Source: Treponema sp.
GTDB taxonomy: Bacteria; Spirochaetota; Spirochaetia; Treponematales; Breznakiellaceae
DNA: 50,257 nucleotides
Direction: 5' to 3'
NCBI GenBank assembly: GCA_009777995.1
Contig: WRKT01000017.1
Location: forward strand, 1-50,257
Shown here: positions 1 to 8,833 of the stretch, piece by piece
Numbering within the stretch: position 1 is the first letter of the stretch
Layout of the letters: each line of letters begins with the position of its first letter
The notes under the pieces: generated by a model
What the model was told of the DNA's origin: nothing
What the model saw: the letters and a program-made list of their open reading frames with translations, nothing else
Database searches by the model: none
Made by a program: the position numbers and the translations under genes

Positions 1-1
1 T

Positions 2-688
2 AAGCCCGAAGTGGAATGGGCAGCGGACGGAATAGTAACAACTGCCATCTTCTTTCCCTGCGATGAAAGAACTGCGGAATTTGCGGCGATTAAATGCGGC
101 GAGAAAATGGGCTTACAGGATGTTACTGTTGTTCACAAAAGATGCCTGCATCCCAGCGAGGGGACACTTGTAGAAATTAAGGGAAAGGTTACCTTTGATA
201 TCAATAAAGACGAACTTGTAATTCCTCCCCTTGTGCCGACCCTCTCCGAGCAGGAAATCAGAGACGATATAGCCGCAAAACCGATGATGGTAGTTGCAGG
301 AACAGTCGGGAACGATGAGCATTCAGTCGGCCTAAAGGAAACCCTCGATATTAAACACGGCGGCATTGAAAAGTACGGGGTAAAGTATATCTACCTTGGA
401 ACCTCTGTCCCCGTTGAAAAGATGGTGGATGCCGCAATTGAAGCAAATGCAGCAGCCATTCTCGTTTCTACGATTATCACCCACGATGAAATTCACACAA
501 AGAACATGAAGAAGATCCATGACCTTTGCACCGAAAAAGGCGTGCGGGATAAGCTTCTATTGGTCGCAGGGGGAACTCAAGTTACCAATGAAATTGCAAA
601 GGAAGCGGGAATGGATGCAGGTTTCGGCAGAGGCACAAAGGGTATTGATGTTGCAAGCTTTCTTGTTAAGGCAAGAAAAGCAAAGTAG
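2..688 (+). CDS. oraE: D-ornithine 4,5-aminomutase large subunit OraE, C-terminal part (cut by window start)
   Basis: The reading frame is open at the left edge, so only about 229 C-terminal residues of an expected ~740 are visible. The segment is a B12-binding domain: it has the base-off cobalamin motif DEHSVG (DxHxxG, whose His ligates cobalt), followed by LGTSVP and LVAGGTQVT, which line the cobalamin tail. OraE, with OraS, PLP and adenosylcobalamin, moves the terminal amino group of D-ornithine to give 2,4-diaminopentanoate. The alternative is the related lysine 5,6-aminomutase small subunit KamE. The ornithine reading is preferred because ornithine racemase lies two genes downstream. The stop codon is followed at once by the ATG of the next gene, so the two are probably translationally coupled. 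The N-terminal PLP-binding region is outside the window. Confidence 0.85.
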   Translation, partial: KPEVEWAADGIVTTAIFFPCDERTAEFAAIKCGEKMGLQDVTVVHKRCLHPSEGTLVEIKGKVTFDINKDELVIPPLVPTLSEQEIRDDIAAKPMMVVAGTVGNDEHSVGLKETLDIKHGGIEKYGVKYIYLGTSVPVEKMVDAAIEANAAAILVSTIITHDEIHTKNMKKIHDLCTEKGVRDKLLLVAGGTQVTNEIAKEAGMDAGFGRGTKGIDVASFLVKARKAK

Positions 689-2029
689 ATGGAAGTACTC
701 GTTGCAGAAATTGGGAGCACCACAACCGTAGTTAACGCGTTTTCCTTGGGGGAATCCCTCGGATTTATCGGACAGGGACAGGCGGCAACGTCTGTCCTTG
801 AGGGGGATGTGACAATCGGGCTTGAGGGTGCAATCAAGAACCTGGAAGAGACCGCAGGCAGGAAGATAAGCCGTAAGGAAATGCTTGCGGCCTCTTCTGC
901 TGCGGGCGGCCTAAAGATGTGCGTTCACGGCCTTGTCTACGATATGACTGTCCGTGCCGCCAAAGAGGCCGCCCTTGGTGCGGGCGCTGTCTTAAAGTAT
1001 GCAACTGCGGGAAAACTCACCCGGAGCGACATCGCAAAGGTCGTAGAAACTGACCCAAATATCATCCTTATTGCAGGCGGGGTCGATTTCGGAGAGAGGG
1101 AAACAGCCCTTTATAACTTCGAGAAACTAATCGATGCCTGCCCCGATGTCCCCTTTATCTATGCGGGGAATGTGCAAAATAGAGATGAAGTAAAATTAAT
1201 CGCAGAAGAGAAAAACATTCGCCTTTATATTGCAGATAATGTATATCCAAAGGTTGATGAGCTAAATGTAGAGCCAACAAGAAAAATAATTCAGGATGTT
1301 TTCGAAGAGCATATAGTACATGCCCCCGGGATGCTAAAGATTAAGTCCATGGTAACAGGGAAGATCATGCCCACCCCGGGAGCAGTCATGACGGCGGCCA
1401 AATTGCTTGCAGAGGATATTGGCGATTTGATCGTCTTTGATGTGGGCGGTGCGACAACGGACCTGCACTCTGTTACAGAGGGCTCAACCGAAATCGCAGA
1501 GCTTATGATAAGCCCCGAGCCTACAGCAAAGCGCACGGTGGAGGGGGACCTTGGGGTATTTATCAATATCCCCCATATAGTCGAGAGGATCACCCTTGAA
1601 GAGTTAAAAAGGGAGTTCCCAGATGCTGAAGACTTGATTGTAAATGCGAAACCAATACCGAAGAGCGAAGTTGAAATTGCATTTATAGAAAGACTTTCAC
1701 GGGCGGCCATCTCTTCTGCAACAGAAAGGCATGCGGGCAAGTTAGTCGATTTTTACGGGCCCGCAGGAAAGAAGACCATTGCAACAGGGAAGGATTTAAC
1801 TGCGGTAAAGTTTATTATTGGTACAGGCGGTGCTCTTACAAGGCTTCCAAACAGGGTAAGCATTATGGAGAGTGTGTTAGAACCGGCATCGAGTACCAGA
1901 CTCGGGCCAAGGAAAACTGCAAAAATCCTTGTTGATAATAATTATATAATGGCTTCTCTTGGAGTGCTTTCGGAAGTTTATAGGGATGAGGCTTTGACTT
2001 TGATCAAGCAGAGTCTTGGTCTTGCTTAG
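689..2029 (+). CDS. glmL: GlmL/MutL-family ATPase, probable aminomutase reactivase or chaperone
   Basis: 446 residues of the GlmL (MutL) family, members of the ASKHA ATPase fold that sit beside B12-dependent mutase genes. Visible motifs are the phosphate-1 loop EIGSTTTVV near residue 7, a phosphate-2 motif VFDVGGATTD near residue 250, and the adenosine-side motif IIGTGGALTRL near residue 375. The length matches the family (~450-460). The ATG directly abuts the oraE stop with zero spacing. From family knowledge and position I infer that it releases inactivated cobalamin from OraSE or helps fold the complex, as proposed for GlmL with glutamate mutase. It is not the DNA mismatch-repair MutL. No glutamate mutase genes are visible here. 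Confidence 0.82.
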   Translation: MEVLVAEIGSTTTVVNAFSLGESLGFIGQGQAATSVLEGDVTIGLEGAIKNLEETAGRKISRKEMLAASSAAGGLKMCVHGLVYDMTVRAAKEAALGAGAVLKYATAGKLTRSDIAKVVETDPNIILIAGGVDFGERETALYNFEKLIDACPDVPFIYAGNVQNRDEVKLIAEEKNIRLYIADNVYPKVDELNVEPTRKIIQDVFEEHIVHAPGMLKIKSMVTGKIMPTPGAVMTAAKLLAEDIGDLIVFDVGGATTDLHSVTEGSTEIAELMISPEPTAKRTVEGDLGVFINIPHIVERITLEELKREFPDAEDLIVNAKPIPKSEVEIAFIERLSRAAISSATERHAGKLVDFYGPAGKKTIATGKDLTAVKFIIGTGGALTRLPNRVSIMESVLEPASSTRLGPRKTAKILVDNNYIMASLGVLSEVYRDEALTLIKQSLGLA

Positions 2030-2051
2030 TTTCAATAGGAGGGAGCAAATT

Positions 2052-3137
2052 ATGAAGTACCCGGCTTTAATAATAAATAGGGAAAAACTTGAAACCAATA
2101 TAAATATTATTCAAGGGTTATTTAAAGAACGAGCACTCTCCTTCTGTGCGGTAACAAAGTGCTTCTGTGCCAAACCTGAAATCCTGGACATTTATTATAA
2201 GACAGGAATCAGAGAGTTTGCCGATTCAAGAATAGAGAACCTAAAGAAAATAAATTATAACGATGTGACTCGGTGGCTCTTACGCCTTCCGATGCTGAGT
2301 GAAGTAGAGGATGTTGTCAGATATTCTGATATAAGCCTTAATTCCGAACTGCAGACTGTAGCCGCTCTTTCAGAGTGCGCCTTGCGCCTCGGGAAAAAGC
2401 ATAAAATTATCCTAATGATAGATGTGGGCGATTTAAGAGAAGGCGTGCTTCCGGAAGATGCATTAAATACAGCAGGAGAAATGCTAAAGCATAAGGGCAT
2501 AGAGTTTTATGGTGTCGGAGTTAACTTTAATTGCTTTGGGGGGATTATTCCTACAACTAAGAATGTCTCCATAGTTACTTCTCTTGCTCTTGAAATTTCA
2601 AAAAAATACGGGATAGAAGTCCCTATTATTTCCGGGGGCAACTCGGGCTCGATGCACTTTCTAACAGAAAATACAATGCCTGCGGGCGTGAATAACCTGC
2701 GTCTTGGGGAAGTTATTTTCTTCGGGCGCGAGACTTCTTACCAAAAGCTTATAGAAAGCAGCTTGCCTGCAAGCAGGCAGACGATGCACGAGGATGTCTT
2801 TACACTTAAGGCTCAGATTATTGAGCTTAAACAGAAGCCTTCGGTGCCCATAGGGGAAGCAGGGCTCAATGCATTTGGCGAAAAGGTAGTTTTCGAGGAT
2901 AAGGGAGAGATGCTTCGTGCAATTATTGCCTGCGGGAGGCAGGACGTGGACATCGAAAAGATAAAAGCTATTGATGAAGAAATCGATATTATCGGCCAGT
3001 CAAGCGATCACATAATTCTTGATCTTACCCGGTGCAAGAAAAAGTATAAAGTTGGAGATATAATCGACTTTTCTATCTCTTATGGCTCACTTTTATCACT
3101 TTCAACTTCAGAATATGTTAACGTCTTAATAACATGA
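2052..3137 (+). CDS. orr: ornithine racemase (PLP-dependent, alanine-racemase fold)
   Basis: 361 residues matching ornithine racemase: N-terminal PLP-barrel with the Schiff-base lysine in CAVTKCF, then FADSRIENLKK, LRLPMLSEVEDVV, MIDVGDLREG, ISGGNSGS and NLRLGEVIFFGRET, all characteristic of Orr. It converts L-ornithine to D-ornithine, the substrate of OraSE, so it is the entry step of the pathway encoded just upstream. The ATG at 2052 was chosen because AGGAGGGA lies 9 nt before it; an upstream in-frame alternative near 2016 has no ribosome-binding site. Spacing to the glmL stop is 22 nt, so the three genes probably form one operon. A generic alanine racemase is less likely because the C-terminal QSSDHIILD region is Orr-like. 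Confidence 0.9.
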   Translation: MKYPALIINREKLETNINIIQGLFKERALSFCAVTKCFCAKPEILDIYYKTGIREFADSRIENLKKINYNDVTRWLLRLPMLSEVEDVVRYSDISLNSELQTVAALSECALRLGKKHKIILMIDVGDLREGVLPEDALNTAGEMLKHKGIEFYGVGVNFNCFGGIIPTTKNVSIVTSLALEISKKYGIEVPIISGGNSGSMHFLTENTMPAGVNNLRLGEVIFFGRETSYQKLIESSLPASRQTMHEDVFTLKAQIIELKQKPSVPIGEAGLNAFGEKVVFEDKGEMLRAIIACGRQDVDIEKIKAIDEEIDIIGQSSDHIILDLTRCKKKYKVGDIIDFSISYGSLLSLSTSEYVNVLIT

Positions 3138-3144
3138 CAATCGA

Positions 3145-3173
3145 TTGACTCTTTTTTTGAAAGATAATACAAT
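3145..3173 (+). promoter_or_regulatory. sigma-70-type promoter for the ABC exporter genes
   Basis: TTGACT (3145-3150) and TACAAT (3168-3173) are separated by exactly 17 nt. The expected transcription start is near 3180, only about 12 nt before the GTG start at 3192, and no Shine-Dalgarno sequence lies between them. The palindrome CAATCGATTG (3138-3147) overlaps the -35 element and could be an operator or simply the end of the orr transcript. Confidence 0.6.
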
Positions 3174-3191
3174 GCTCCTTAATAAACTACT

Positions 3192-4985
3192 GTGAAACAA
3201 GAAAATAAACCTCCGGCTTCTTCATTAAAAGAATTTAAAAGCCTGTTTCCGTATCTGCGTGAATATAGGTTTCACTATACCTTTGGTATACTATTTTTAT
3301 TAATGGTAAATGCCGCAAACGTTATAATTCCCCAGTTCATGCGTAGGGCCATTGATATAATAACCGGGGGTAATTTCGTCTTAAGAGACATAATAATTCC
3401 TGCCGCTTCCATGGTTGGTCTTATGGTCTTAATATCTGCAGGGCGTTTCCTCTGGCGCTTCTTTATTAACGGGGCTGCAAGGCGCATAGAAGCACAGATT
3501 AGGCAGAATCTCTTTAGGCATTTATTATCCCTTTCCTACGATTTTTATCAGAAAAACAAAATTGGCGACCTTATGGCAAGGGCCACAAACGACCTTAACG
3601 CAATAAGGGAATCAATAGGAATGGGGATAGTTGCCCTTATTGACAGCGTCGTAATGCTTACTGCAATTCTGATTATCATATTCATTCAGGATACCCGCAC
3701 TGCAGCCTGGGCAGTAATTCCCCTGCCTATAATTACGATTTTTATTCTCTTTTTCGGAAAGGTTATAGGGAAGCGCTTTCGCAGAAGCCATGAGGCCTAC
3801 TCTTCAATGAGCGATGTTGTTCAGGAGAGCTTCGCAGGCATGCGGGTGATCAAGTCCTTTGTTAAAGAATGGTGGTTTATAAAGAAGTTCTCTGAGTCAA
3901 ATGACGAGTATAGGGATGCAAATATGGCCCTTGTAAGACTCTGGGGTATCTTCTTTCCCCTTGTTACATTTCTATCAGGTCTTACTGTTTTGATAGTCCT
4001 TCTTGTCGGCGGGATAAGGGTTATCGAAGGATATATGACTCCGGGGGACCTTGTTGCCCTATTTAGTTATCTGCGTATGCTTATTTGGCCCCTAATGGGT
4101 GCGGGTTTTGTTGTAAATATGATTCAAAGGGGAGCAATTTCCTTAAGCAGAATCAATGATATAATGAAGACTGTCCCGAGTATTCAAGGCGGGGATGAAG
4201 TTTCAAATGATGATGAAAAGCCTATAATAGAGTTAAAAAACCTGTCTTTTGAATATGTCGAAGGAAAGCCGGTCCTCGAAGATATTTCACTTTCGATTAA
4301 GAAGGGAAGCATTCTTGGGATACTTGGGAAAACAGGCTCAGGGAAATCGACTTTAATTAAGGCGATTACCAGGATGATAGACCCGGTTAATAATAGTGGT
4401 ACCGGATCTTCGGTTTATATAAAGGGGATTGAATCGTCTGCCTGGGATTTAGAAGAGCTGAGACAGCTTTTCGCTGTTACTCCCCAAGACAGTTATCTTT
4501 TTTCAGACTCCATAAAGAATAATATCGGGTATGCCGGAGACAGCGAATCGGATGAGGAAGAGCTTGGCGCTGCGGCAACCAAGGCAGCAATGGATAAGGA
4601 TTTTACCTTCTTTAAAAATGGCTGGAATGCTCTAATCGGAGAGAGGGGACTCACCCTTTCAGGGGGCCAGAAGCAGAGGACTGCAATTGCCCGTTCCATT
4701 GCGGCAAATAGGGAGATACTCATTCTTGACGATTCCCTATCGGCTGTCGATGCCGAGACCGAAACGAAGATCCTTGAAAACCTGTTTAACCTTTCAAGGG
4801 ATAATGCATCTGTAACAATGATCCTCATTTCTCATAGGGTCTCAACCCTTGCAAGGGCAGACCATGTGATAGTTTTAGATAAGGGAGCGATACTCGAGCA
4901 GGGCAGCCCTGCAGAGCTCATCGCCCTCGGAGGCTCCTACGCTCGCACAGCGGCCTTACAGAGTTTGGGGAAAGATGATGGCTGA
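3192..4985 (+). CDS. heterodimeric ABC exporter, subunit 1 (membrane domain plus degenerate NBD)
   Basis: 597 residues: a six-helix exporter membrane domain (about 20-320) followed by a nucleotide-binding domain. The NBD has Walker A GKTGSGKS, signature LSGGQ, and Walker B ILILDDSLSAVD, in which the catalytic Glu is replaced by Asp. That replacement marks the degenerate ATP site of TM287/288- and LmrCD-type heterodimers. The 3' end overlaps the next gene by 11 nt, which encodes the partner. The start GTG at 3192 follows the promoter at 3145 closely and has no Shine-Dalgarno; the protein begins MKQENKPPASS. Substrate cannot be told from sequence; relatives export drugs, lipids or peptides. Confidence 0.9.
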   Translation: MKQENKPPASSLKEFKSLFPYLREYRFHYTFGILFLLMVNAANVIIPQFMRRAIDIITGGNFVLRDIIIPAASMVGLMVLISAGRFLWRFFINGAARRIEAQIRQNLFRHLLSLSYDFYQKNKIGDLMARATNDLNAIRESIGMGIVALIDSVVMLTAILIIIFIQDTRTAAWAVIPLPIITIFILFFGKVIGKRFRRSHEAYSSMSDVVQESFAGMRVIKSFVKEWWFIKKFSESNDEYRDANMALVRLWGIFFPLVTFLSGLTVLIVLLVGGIRVIEGYMTPGDLVALFSYLRMLIWPLMGAGFVVNMIQRGAISLSRINDIMKTVPSIQGGDEVSNDDEKPIIELKNLSFEYVEGKPVLEDISLSIKKGSILGILGKTGSGKSTLIKAITRMIDPVNNSGTGSSVYIKGIESSAWDLEELRQLFAVTPQDSYLFSDSIKNNIGYAGDSESDEEELGAAATKAAMDKDFTFFKNGWNALIGERGLTLSGGQKQRTAIARSIAANREILILDDSLSAVDAETETKILENLFNLSRDNASVTMILISHRVSTLARADHVIVLDKGAILEQGSPAELIALGGSYARTAALQSLGKDDG

Positions 4986-7101
4986 TTTTTTTGCCTCTGA
5001 AGAGGTCGTAAAAAGCTATGACAGCAAGATAACACTCAGGATTCTTGCCTGTTTAAAACCCTATAAACCCCTTATCGCTTTTACATTGATAGCCTTAGTC
5101 TTTACAACCCTCGGTGAGCTTGCTGTGCCCCTGCTCCAGCAGAGGGTAATTGACGATGCAATTGTGGTGCGCTTTCACGTTATTAATACGAGAATGCCAA
5201 GAGTAAATTTAAGTGATGAAAGCTCGTCCACTTTATCGTTCTTTGATGATTATGATAATTCAATAAGGGCAGGTGATTTTCTTTTTATCCCCCTTGGCGC
5301 TCACAGGATGTCATCGGCAACCGAAACTGAGCTTGAAGCAGCCGGGATCCTGGACAAACGGGATTGGTATGCCTTTAGGTATGAAAGCGGGAGTCCGGCA
5401 GAAGAAATAGTACGGGCAAGGCCCGGGATTTTTATTTCGAGGCTCGGGGAAGCTGCAGTACTCAGGAGCGATTTATACCGTTTACCTGTGTCGGAAATTG
5501 CAGCAATCAGAGCTGCCGACATCACTTTTATTATTCGCACTGTTATCATTCTTATTATTATTCTTTGTATTGTATTCTTTTTTACCTTTGTCCAGACTTA
5601 CAGCACAACCTTGATCGGTCAAAAGGTGATGAAGGACATAAGGCTTGACCTTTTTACAAAGACCCAATCACAGTCGAGCGCCTTTCTTTCGAAGCATCCG
5701 GTTGGCCGCATCGTTACTCGTTTAACAGGGGATGTGGAAACGATAAACGAGTTTTTCTCGCAGGTGCTTGTCTCATTCATTAAAGATGTTTCGGTTATGA
5801 TCGGGGTACTTATCACCCTCTTCATCCTTTCCCCCACCCTCGCCTTCGCCTCCCTTTTAACCCTGCCCCCGGTACTCGTAATCACCGGTATCAGCCGCAT
5901 CAAGGCAAGGGATGCCTTTAGAAAGCAGAGGACAGCTTCTGCCCGGGTAAACTCGTACCTTTCCGAAAGGCTTGCCGGCATTCAAGTCGTGCAGCTCTTC
6001 GGGGGTGAAAAGAAGAGCGAGAGGGAATTCGCAGAGAGAAACGAAGAACTCTTAAAGGCAAGGCTTGGCGAAATGTATGTCTTCGCTTCGTTTAGGCCCC
6101 TTGTACAGTGGTTTTCTGTTTTAACAACGGGAATTATTCTCGTTGTTGGCGGCAATATGATCTTAAATCTAAACCTCTCACTTGGCACCATGATTGCATT
6201 TATCAACCTTGTCGGAATGTTCTACGACCCGCTTATGAATATCGCAGAAAAGTATACTCTTCTGCAAAGTGCAATGGCAGGAGGAGAGCGAGTCTGGCAG
6301 CTAATGGACACCGATGAAAGAATCCCCGACAACGGGACTAGGAGTCTTGAATCGGGCCTTCCGCTTAGGGGGCATATCCAATTCGACAATGTGCACTTCT
6401 CCTATATACAGGGTGAGGAAGTCTTAAAGGGATTGACCTTTAACGTAAACCCCGGGGAGATGGCAGCCATTGTAGGTTATACAGGGGCAGGGAAAACCAC
6501 GATTATAAATGTACTTACGCGCCTTTGGGATATTGATTCAGGTGATATTCGCTTAGACGGTGTTGGTATTAAAGACATAACCTTACCCGAATTAAGGCGG
6601 AACTGCCTTCCTGTTCTGCAAGATGTTTTTCTTTTTTCGGGCACTGTTAGTGAAAATATCAGTTTAGGCTTGCCTCTTACAAAAGAGCAGGTAGAAGAAG
6701 CTGCAAAGGCAGTTCATGCACACGAGTTTATCACCCGCCTCGAAAACGGTTATGATACAATACTGTCGGAGGGTGCGACAAATATTTCATCGGGGCAGAG
6801 ACAGTTGATAAGCTTTGCGCGAGTTATTGCACATGACCCCTCGGTTGTGATTCTCGATGAGGCTACAAGCTCTGTTGACACAGAGACAGAGAGGCTCATC
6901 CAGCTTGGAATCCAGAAGGTGCTATCCGGTCGTACTTCCATTGTCATTGCGCACAGGCTTTCGACCATTCGCCATGCTGACCGGATTTTGGTTCTTACGG
7001 GGGGCCAGCTTGTGGAAGAGGGGAAACACGAAGAGCTGATCGCAAAGGAAGGGCTTTACGCGGGGCTGTATAAGCTTCAATATGCAGAAGAGCAGTATTA
7101 A
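4975..7101 (+). CDS. heterodimeric ABC exporter, subunit 2, with a large extracytoplasmic insertion
   Basis: 708 residues, about 110-120 longer than its partner. TM1 is near residues 25-50, but about 125 mostly polar residues (roughly 55-180) separate it from TM2 (about 183-210), where exporters normally have a short loop. By topology this insert is outside the cytoplasmic membrane. The NBD carries Walker A GYTGAGKT, a deviant signature ISSGQ, and a complete Walker B VVILDEATSSVD with the catalytic Glu. The weak signature faces the Asp-containing site of subunit 1, so the pair has one consensus and one degenerate ATP site. ATG at 4975 overlaps the upstream gene; ATG at 4978 is equally possible and better spaced from GGGGA. 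Confidence 0.9.
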   Translation: MMADFFASEEVVKSYDSKITLRILACLKPYKPLIAFTLIALVFTTLGELAVPLLQQRVIDDAIVVRFHVINTRMPRVNLSDESSSTLSFFDDYDNSIRAGDFLFIPLGAHRMSSATETELEAAGILDKRDWYAFRYESGSPAEEIVRARPGIFISRLGEAAVLRSDLYRLPVSEIAAIRAADITFIIRTVIILIIILCIVFFFTFVQTYSTTLIGQKVMKDIRLDLFTKTQSQSSAFLSKHPVGRIVTRLTGDVETINEFFSQVLVSFIKDVSVMIGVLITLFILSPTLAFASLLTLPPVLVITGISRIKARDAFRKQRTASARVNSYLSERLAGIQVVQLFGGEKKSEREFAERNEELLKARLGEMYVFASFRPLVQWFSVLTTGIILVVGGNMILNLNLSLGTMIAFINLVGMFYDPLMNIAEKYTLLQSAMAGGERVWQLMDTDERIPDNGTRSLESGLPLRGHIQFDNVHFSYIQGEEVLKGLTFNVNPGEMAAIVGYTGAGKTTIINVLTRLWDIDSGDIRLDGVGIKDITLPELRRNCLPVLQDVFLFSGTVSENISLGLPLTKEQVEEAAKAVHAHEFITRLENGYDTILSEGATNISSGQRQLISFARVIAHDPSVVILDEATSSVDTETERLIQLGIQKVLSGRTSIVIAHRLSTIRHADRILVLTGGQLVEEGKHEELIAKEGLYAGLYKLQYAEEQY

Positions 7102-7123
7102 AGCAGTATAAAGGGGGTTTTGT

Positions 7124-8170
7124 ATGCAGATTGATATGGATTATGTTGTTAATTTGACGTTATCACTTTTAAAGATACCGTCTATTGCAGGTCATTGTAC
7201 GGAGGCCGTTGAGTTATGCGCAAAGGAATTCGAGAAGTTCGGGATTCCTTATTCTCTAACAAACAAAAAGGCCATTATCGGAACCTGGAAGGGAAAGAAT
7301 GACGAGCGTCATAGAATTGCTGCAGCCCATGTTGACACTCTTGGAGCAACAGTAAGACAGATTAAGAATAACGGGAGGCTCCGCCTCTTTGCCCTGGGCG
7401 GCTTTGACTGGCGTTCCTTTGCAGGAGAAAACTGCACGGTCAGAACCATGGACGGGAAGCTATACAGAGGCACCCTATTACCCGACCGCTCAGCCAGGCA
7501 TGCCATCCCCGAAAACCTTCGCAATGAAGTCCACGACATGGACAATGTTGAAGTACGATTAGACATAAGAACCGACAAGAAGGAAAGCACCGAGGCCCTT
7601 GGCATTCACTCAGGAGATCCTGTCTTCTTTGAGCCGCGGAGTGAGTTCACCGAAACCGGCTATCTTAAATCCCGCTTTCTAGATGATAAACTTGGCGTTG
7701 CAATTATCTTTGGTGCAATCAAGGCAATGACCGAGAATAAGCAAACACCGGAGCATACCACCCACTTTTATATAAGCAACTACGAGGAGATAGGACACGG
7801 AACGCCGGTAATCCCCGAAAAGACAGTAGAGATCGCCGCAGTTGATCTTGGCGTAGTCTCGGAGACCACCTCGGCGAGCGAGCATGCAGTCACGATTATT
7901 GCAAGGGACAGTGCGACACCCTACGACAGGGAAGGCACCCTGCTCCTTAAGCAATTGGCCGAGCGGGAGAATATCCCCTATAAAATCGACAGCTATCTCT
8001 TTTATGCCTCGGATGCTTCAGTCAGTGTGAGGAGCGGCAGGGATCTGCGCTGTGTTTGCTTCGGCCCCGGAGGGGAGGCAACGCATCATTACGAGAGGAC
8101 CCATGTTGATTCGGTTAGGGCTTCAACCCAATTACTTGCGGCTTGGTTAAAGGCACCGATTGCCGATTAA
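7124..8170 (+). CDS. M42-family metallopeptidase (glutamyl aminopeptidase / FrvX-like)
   Basis: 348 residues of peptidase family M42, cytoplasmic two-metal aminopeptidases that form large tetrahedral oligomers. Metal ligands and catalytic positions are seen in AAHVDTLG, FLDDKLG, YEEIGHGT (catalytic and ligand Glu), AAVDLG and the C-terminal THHYERTHVDS. The PDZ-like insertion typical of M42 lies between residues ~75 and 180. A strong ribosome site AAGGGGG lies about 8 nt before ATG 7124, and the gene starts 22 nt after the ABC exporter, so it is probably co-transcribed. The natural substrate is unknown; family members trim N-terminal residues of peptides. Confidence 0.85.
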   Translation: MQIDMDYVVNLTLSLLKIPSIAGHCTEAVELCAKEFEKFGIPYSLTNKKAIIGTWKGKNDERHRIAAAHVDTLGATVRQIKNNGRLRLFALGGFDWRSFAGENCTVRTMDGKLYRGTLLPDRSARHAIPENLRNEVHDMDNVEVRLDIRTDKKESTEALGIHSGDPVFFEPRSEFTETGYLKSRFLDDKLGVAIIFGAIKAMTENKQTPEHTTHFYISNYEEIGHGTPVIPEKTVEIAAVDLGVVSETTSASEHAVTIIARDSATPYDREGTLLLKQLAERENIPYKIDSYLFYASDASVSVRSGRDLRCVCFGPGGEATHHYERTHVDSVRASTQLLAAWLKAPIAD

Positions 8171-8179
8171 CTTGTATGA

Positions 8180-8211
8180 GCTTAACTTGTATACTAGTAT
8201 ACAAGTTAAGC
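8180..8211. terminator. 32-bp perfect palindrome between convergent genes
   Basis: The two 16-nt halves, beginning GCTTAACTTGTATACT, are perfect reverse complements with no spacer, centred between 8195 and 8196. The flanks carry partial extra copies of the half-site (CTTGTATGAG at 8171, CAAGTATACTAG at 8211). The M42 gene ends at 8170 and the opposing HAD gene ends at 8227, so a bidirectional transcription stop is the simplest reading. It lacks a GC-rich stem or a T-tract, so a protein-binding operator is also possible. A second short palindrome, GCTGCCTAGGCAGC, lies at 8222-8235 over the HAD stop codon. Confidence 0.4.
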
Positions 8212-8226
8212 AAGTATACTAGCTGC

Positions 8227-8832
8227 CTAGGCAGCAAGCAGCCCCAGGGCAGACAATTGCATTTTCAAAGCTTCTGCGTCGGTGTAAAGAAAGGCCTTTA
8301 GTCCCGCTTTAACGGCAGAGTCAATATTCTCTTCAAGGTCATCGGTAAAAAAGGCTTCAGGGGCATTAACCCCCTCTTCTCTTAGGATATACTCATAAAA
8401 TGCGGGGTCAGGCTTCGCAAGGCCCATTATCTGGGATGCGTATACCTTATCAAAATCATCGAAGATCCCCATCCTCTCAAGAATCTCATAATGGGAATCG
8501 ATGGTATTGCTCCCGACCACCACCCTGATTCCGGCCTCCTTAAGGGCCCTGACGATTTTAACCGTGGGCTCATCCGGCTTCGGTTTAAAAAACTTCCCGA
8601 AAAGCGACTCATCGTGCGGGGGAAGGTCTTTCCCTATAATTTCCCTATAGAGAGTCCAAAAATCTTCTTCGTTAATTTTACCCCGGTTATGGTCCTGCAG
8701 AGAAACACTCAAACGCTTGTCGATATTACCGAAAGTCTTACCCGGGAATCCGAGAAAGGACATGAGTTCAGGGCCCATATTAAAGTCCCTTAATATCACC
8801 CCACCCATATCGAATATGCATAGTTTTATCAC
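8227..8832 (-). CDS. HAD-superfamily phosphatase (YihX-like, subfamily IA)
   Basis: 201 residues with the four HAD motifs: FDMGGV (nucleophile Asp; the second Asp is Gly, as in YihX-type members), VVGSNT, KPDPAFY (Lys) and FFTDDLEENI. These enzymes dephosphorylate small phosphoesters such as sugar phosphates. The start is GTG at 8832, giving MIKLCIFDMGG, the natural family N-terminus; no ATG or ribosome-binding site is available upstream. The codon lies one base beyond the discriminator base of tRNA-Tyr, so processing of the tRNA would leave a message with a 1-nt leader. It is transcribed with tRNA-Thr and tRNA-Tyr from the promoter near 9050. Confidence 0.82.
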   Translation of the reverse strand: MIKLCIFDMGGVILRDFNMGPELMSFLGFPGKTFGNIDKRLSVSLQDHNRGKINEEDFWTLYREIIGKDLPPHDESLFGKFFKPKPDEPTVKIVRALKEAGIRVVVGSNTIDSHYEILERMGIFDDFDKVYASQIMGLAKPDPAFYEYILREEGVNAPEAFFTDDLEENIDSAVKAGLKAFLYTDAEALKMQLSALGLLAA

Positions 8833-8833
8833 T

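Noticed and set aside
1291-1740. 149-residue open frame antisense to glmL
   Set aside because: Ser/Ile-rich shadow of a well-supported gene; no start signal.
689-2029. DNA mismatch-repair MutL
   Set aside because: The name is shared, but the sequence has ASKHA ATPase motifs and sits in a B12-mutase cluster, without GHKL motifs.
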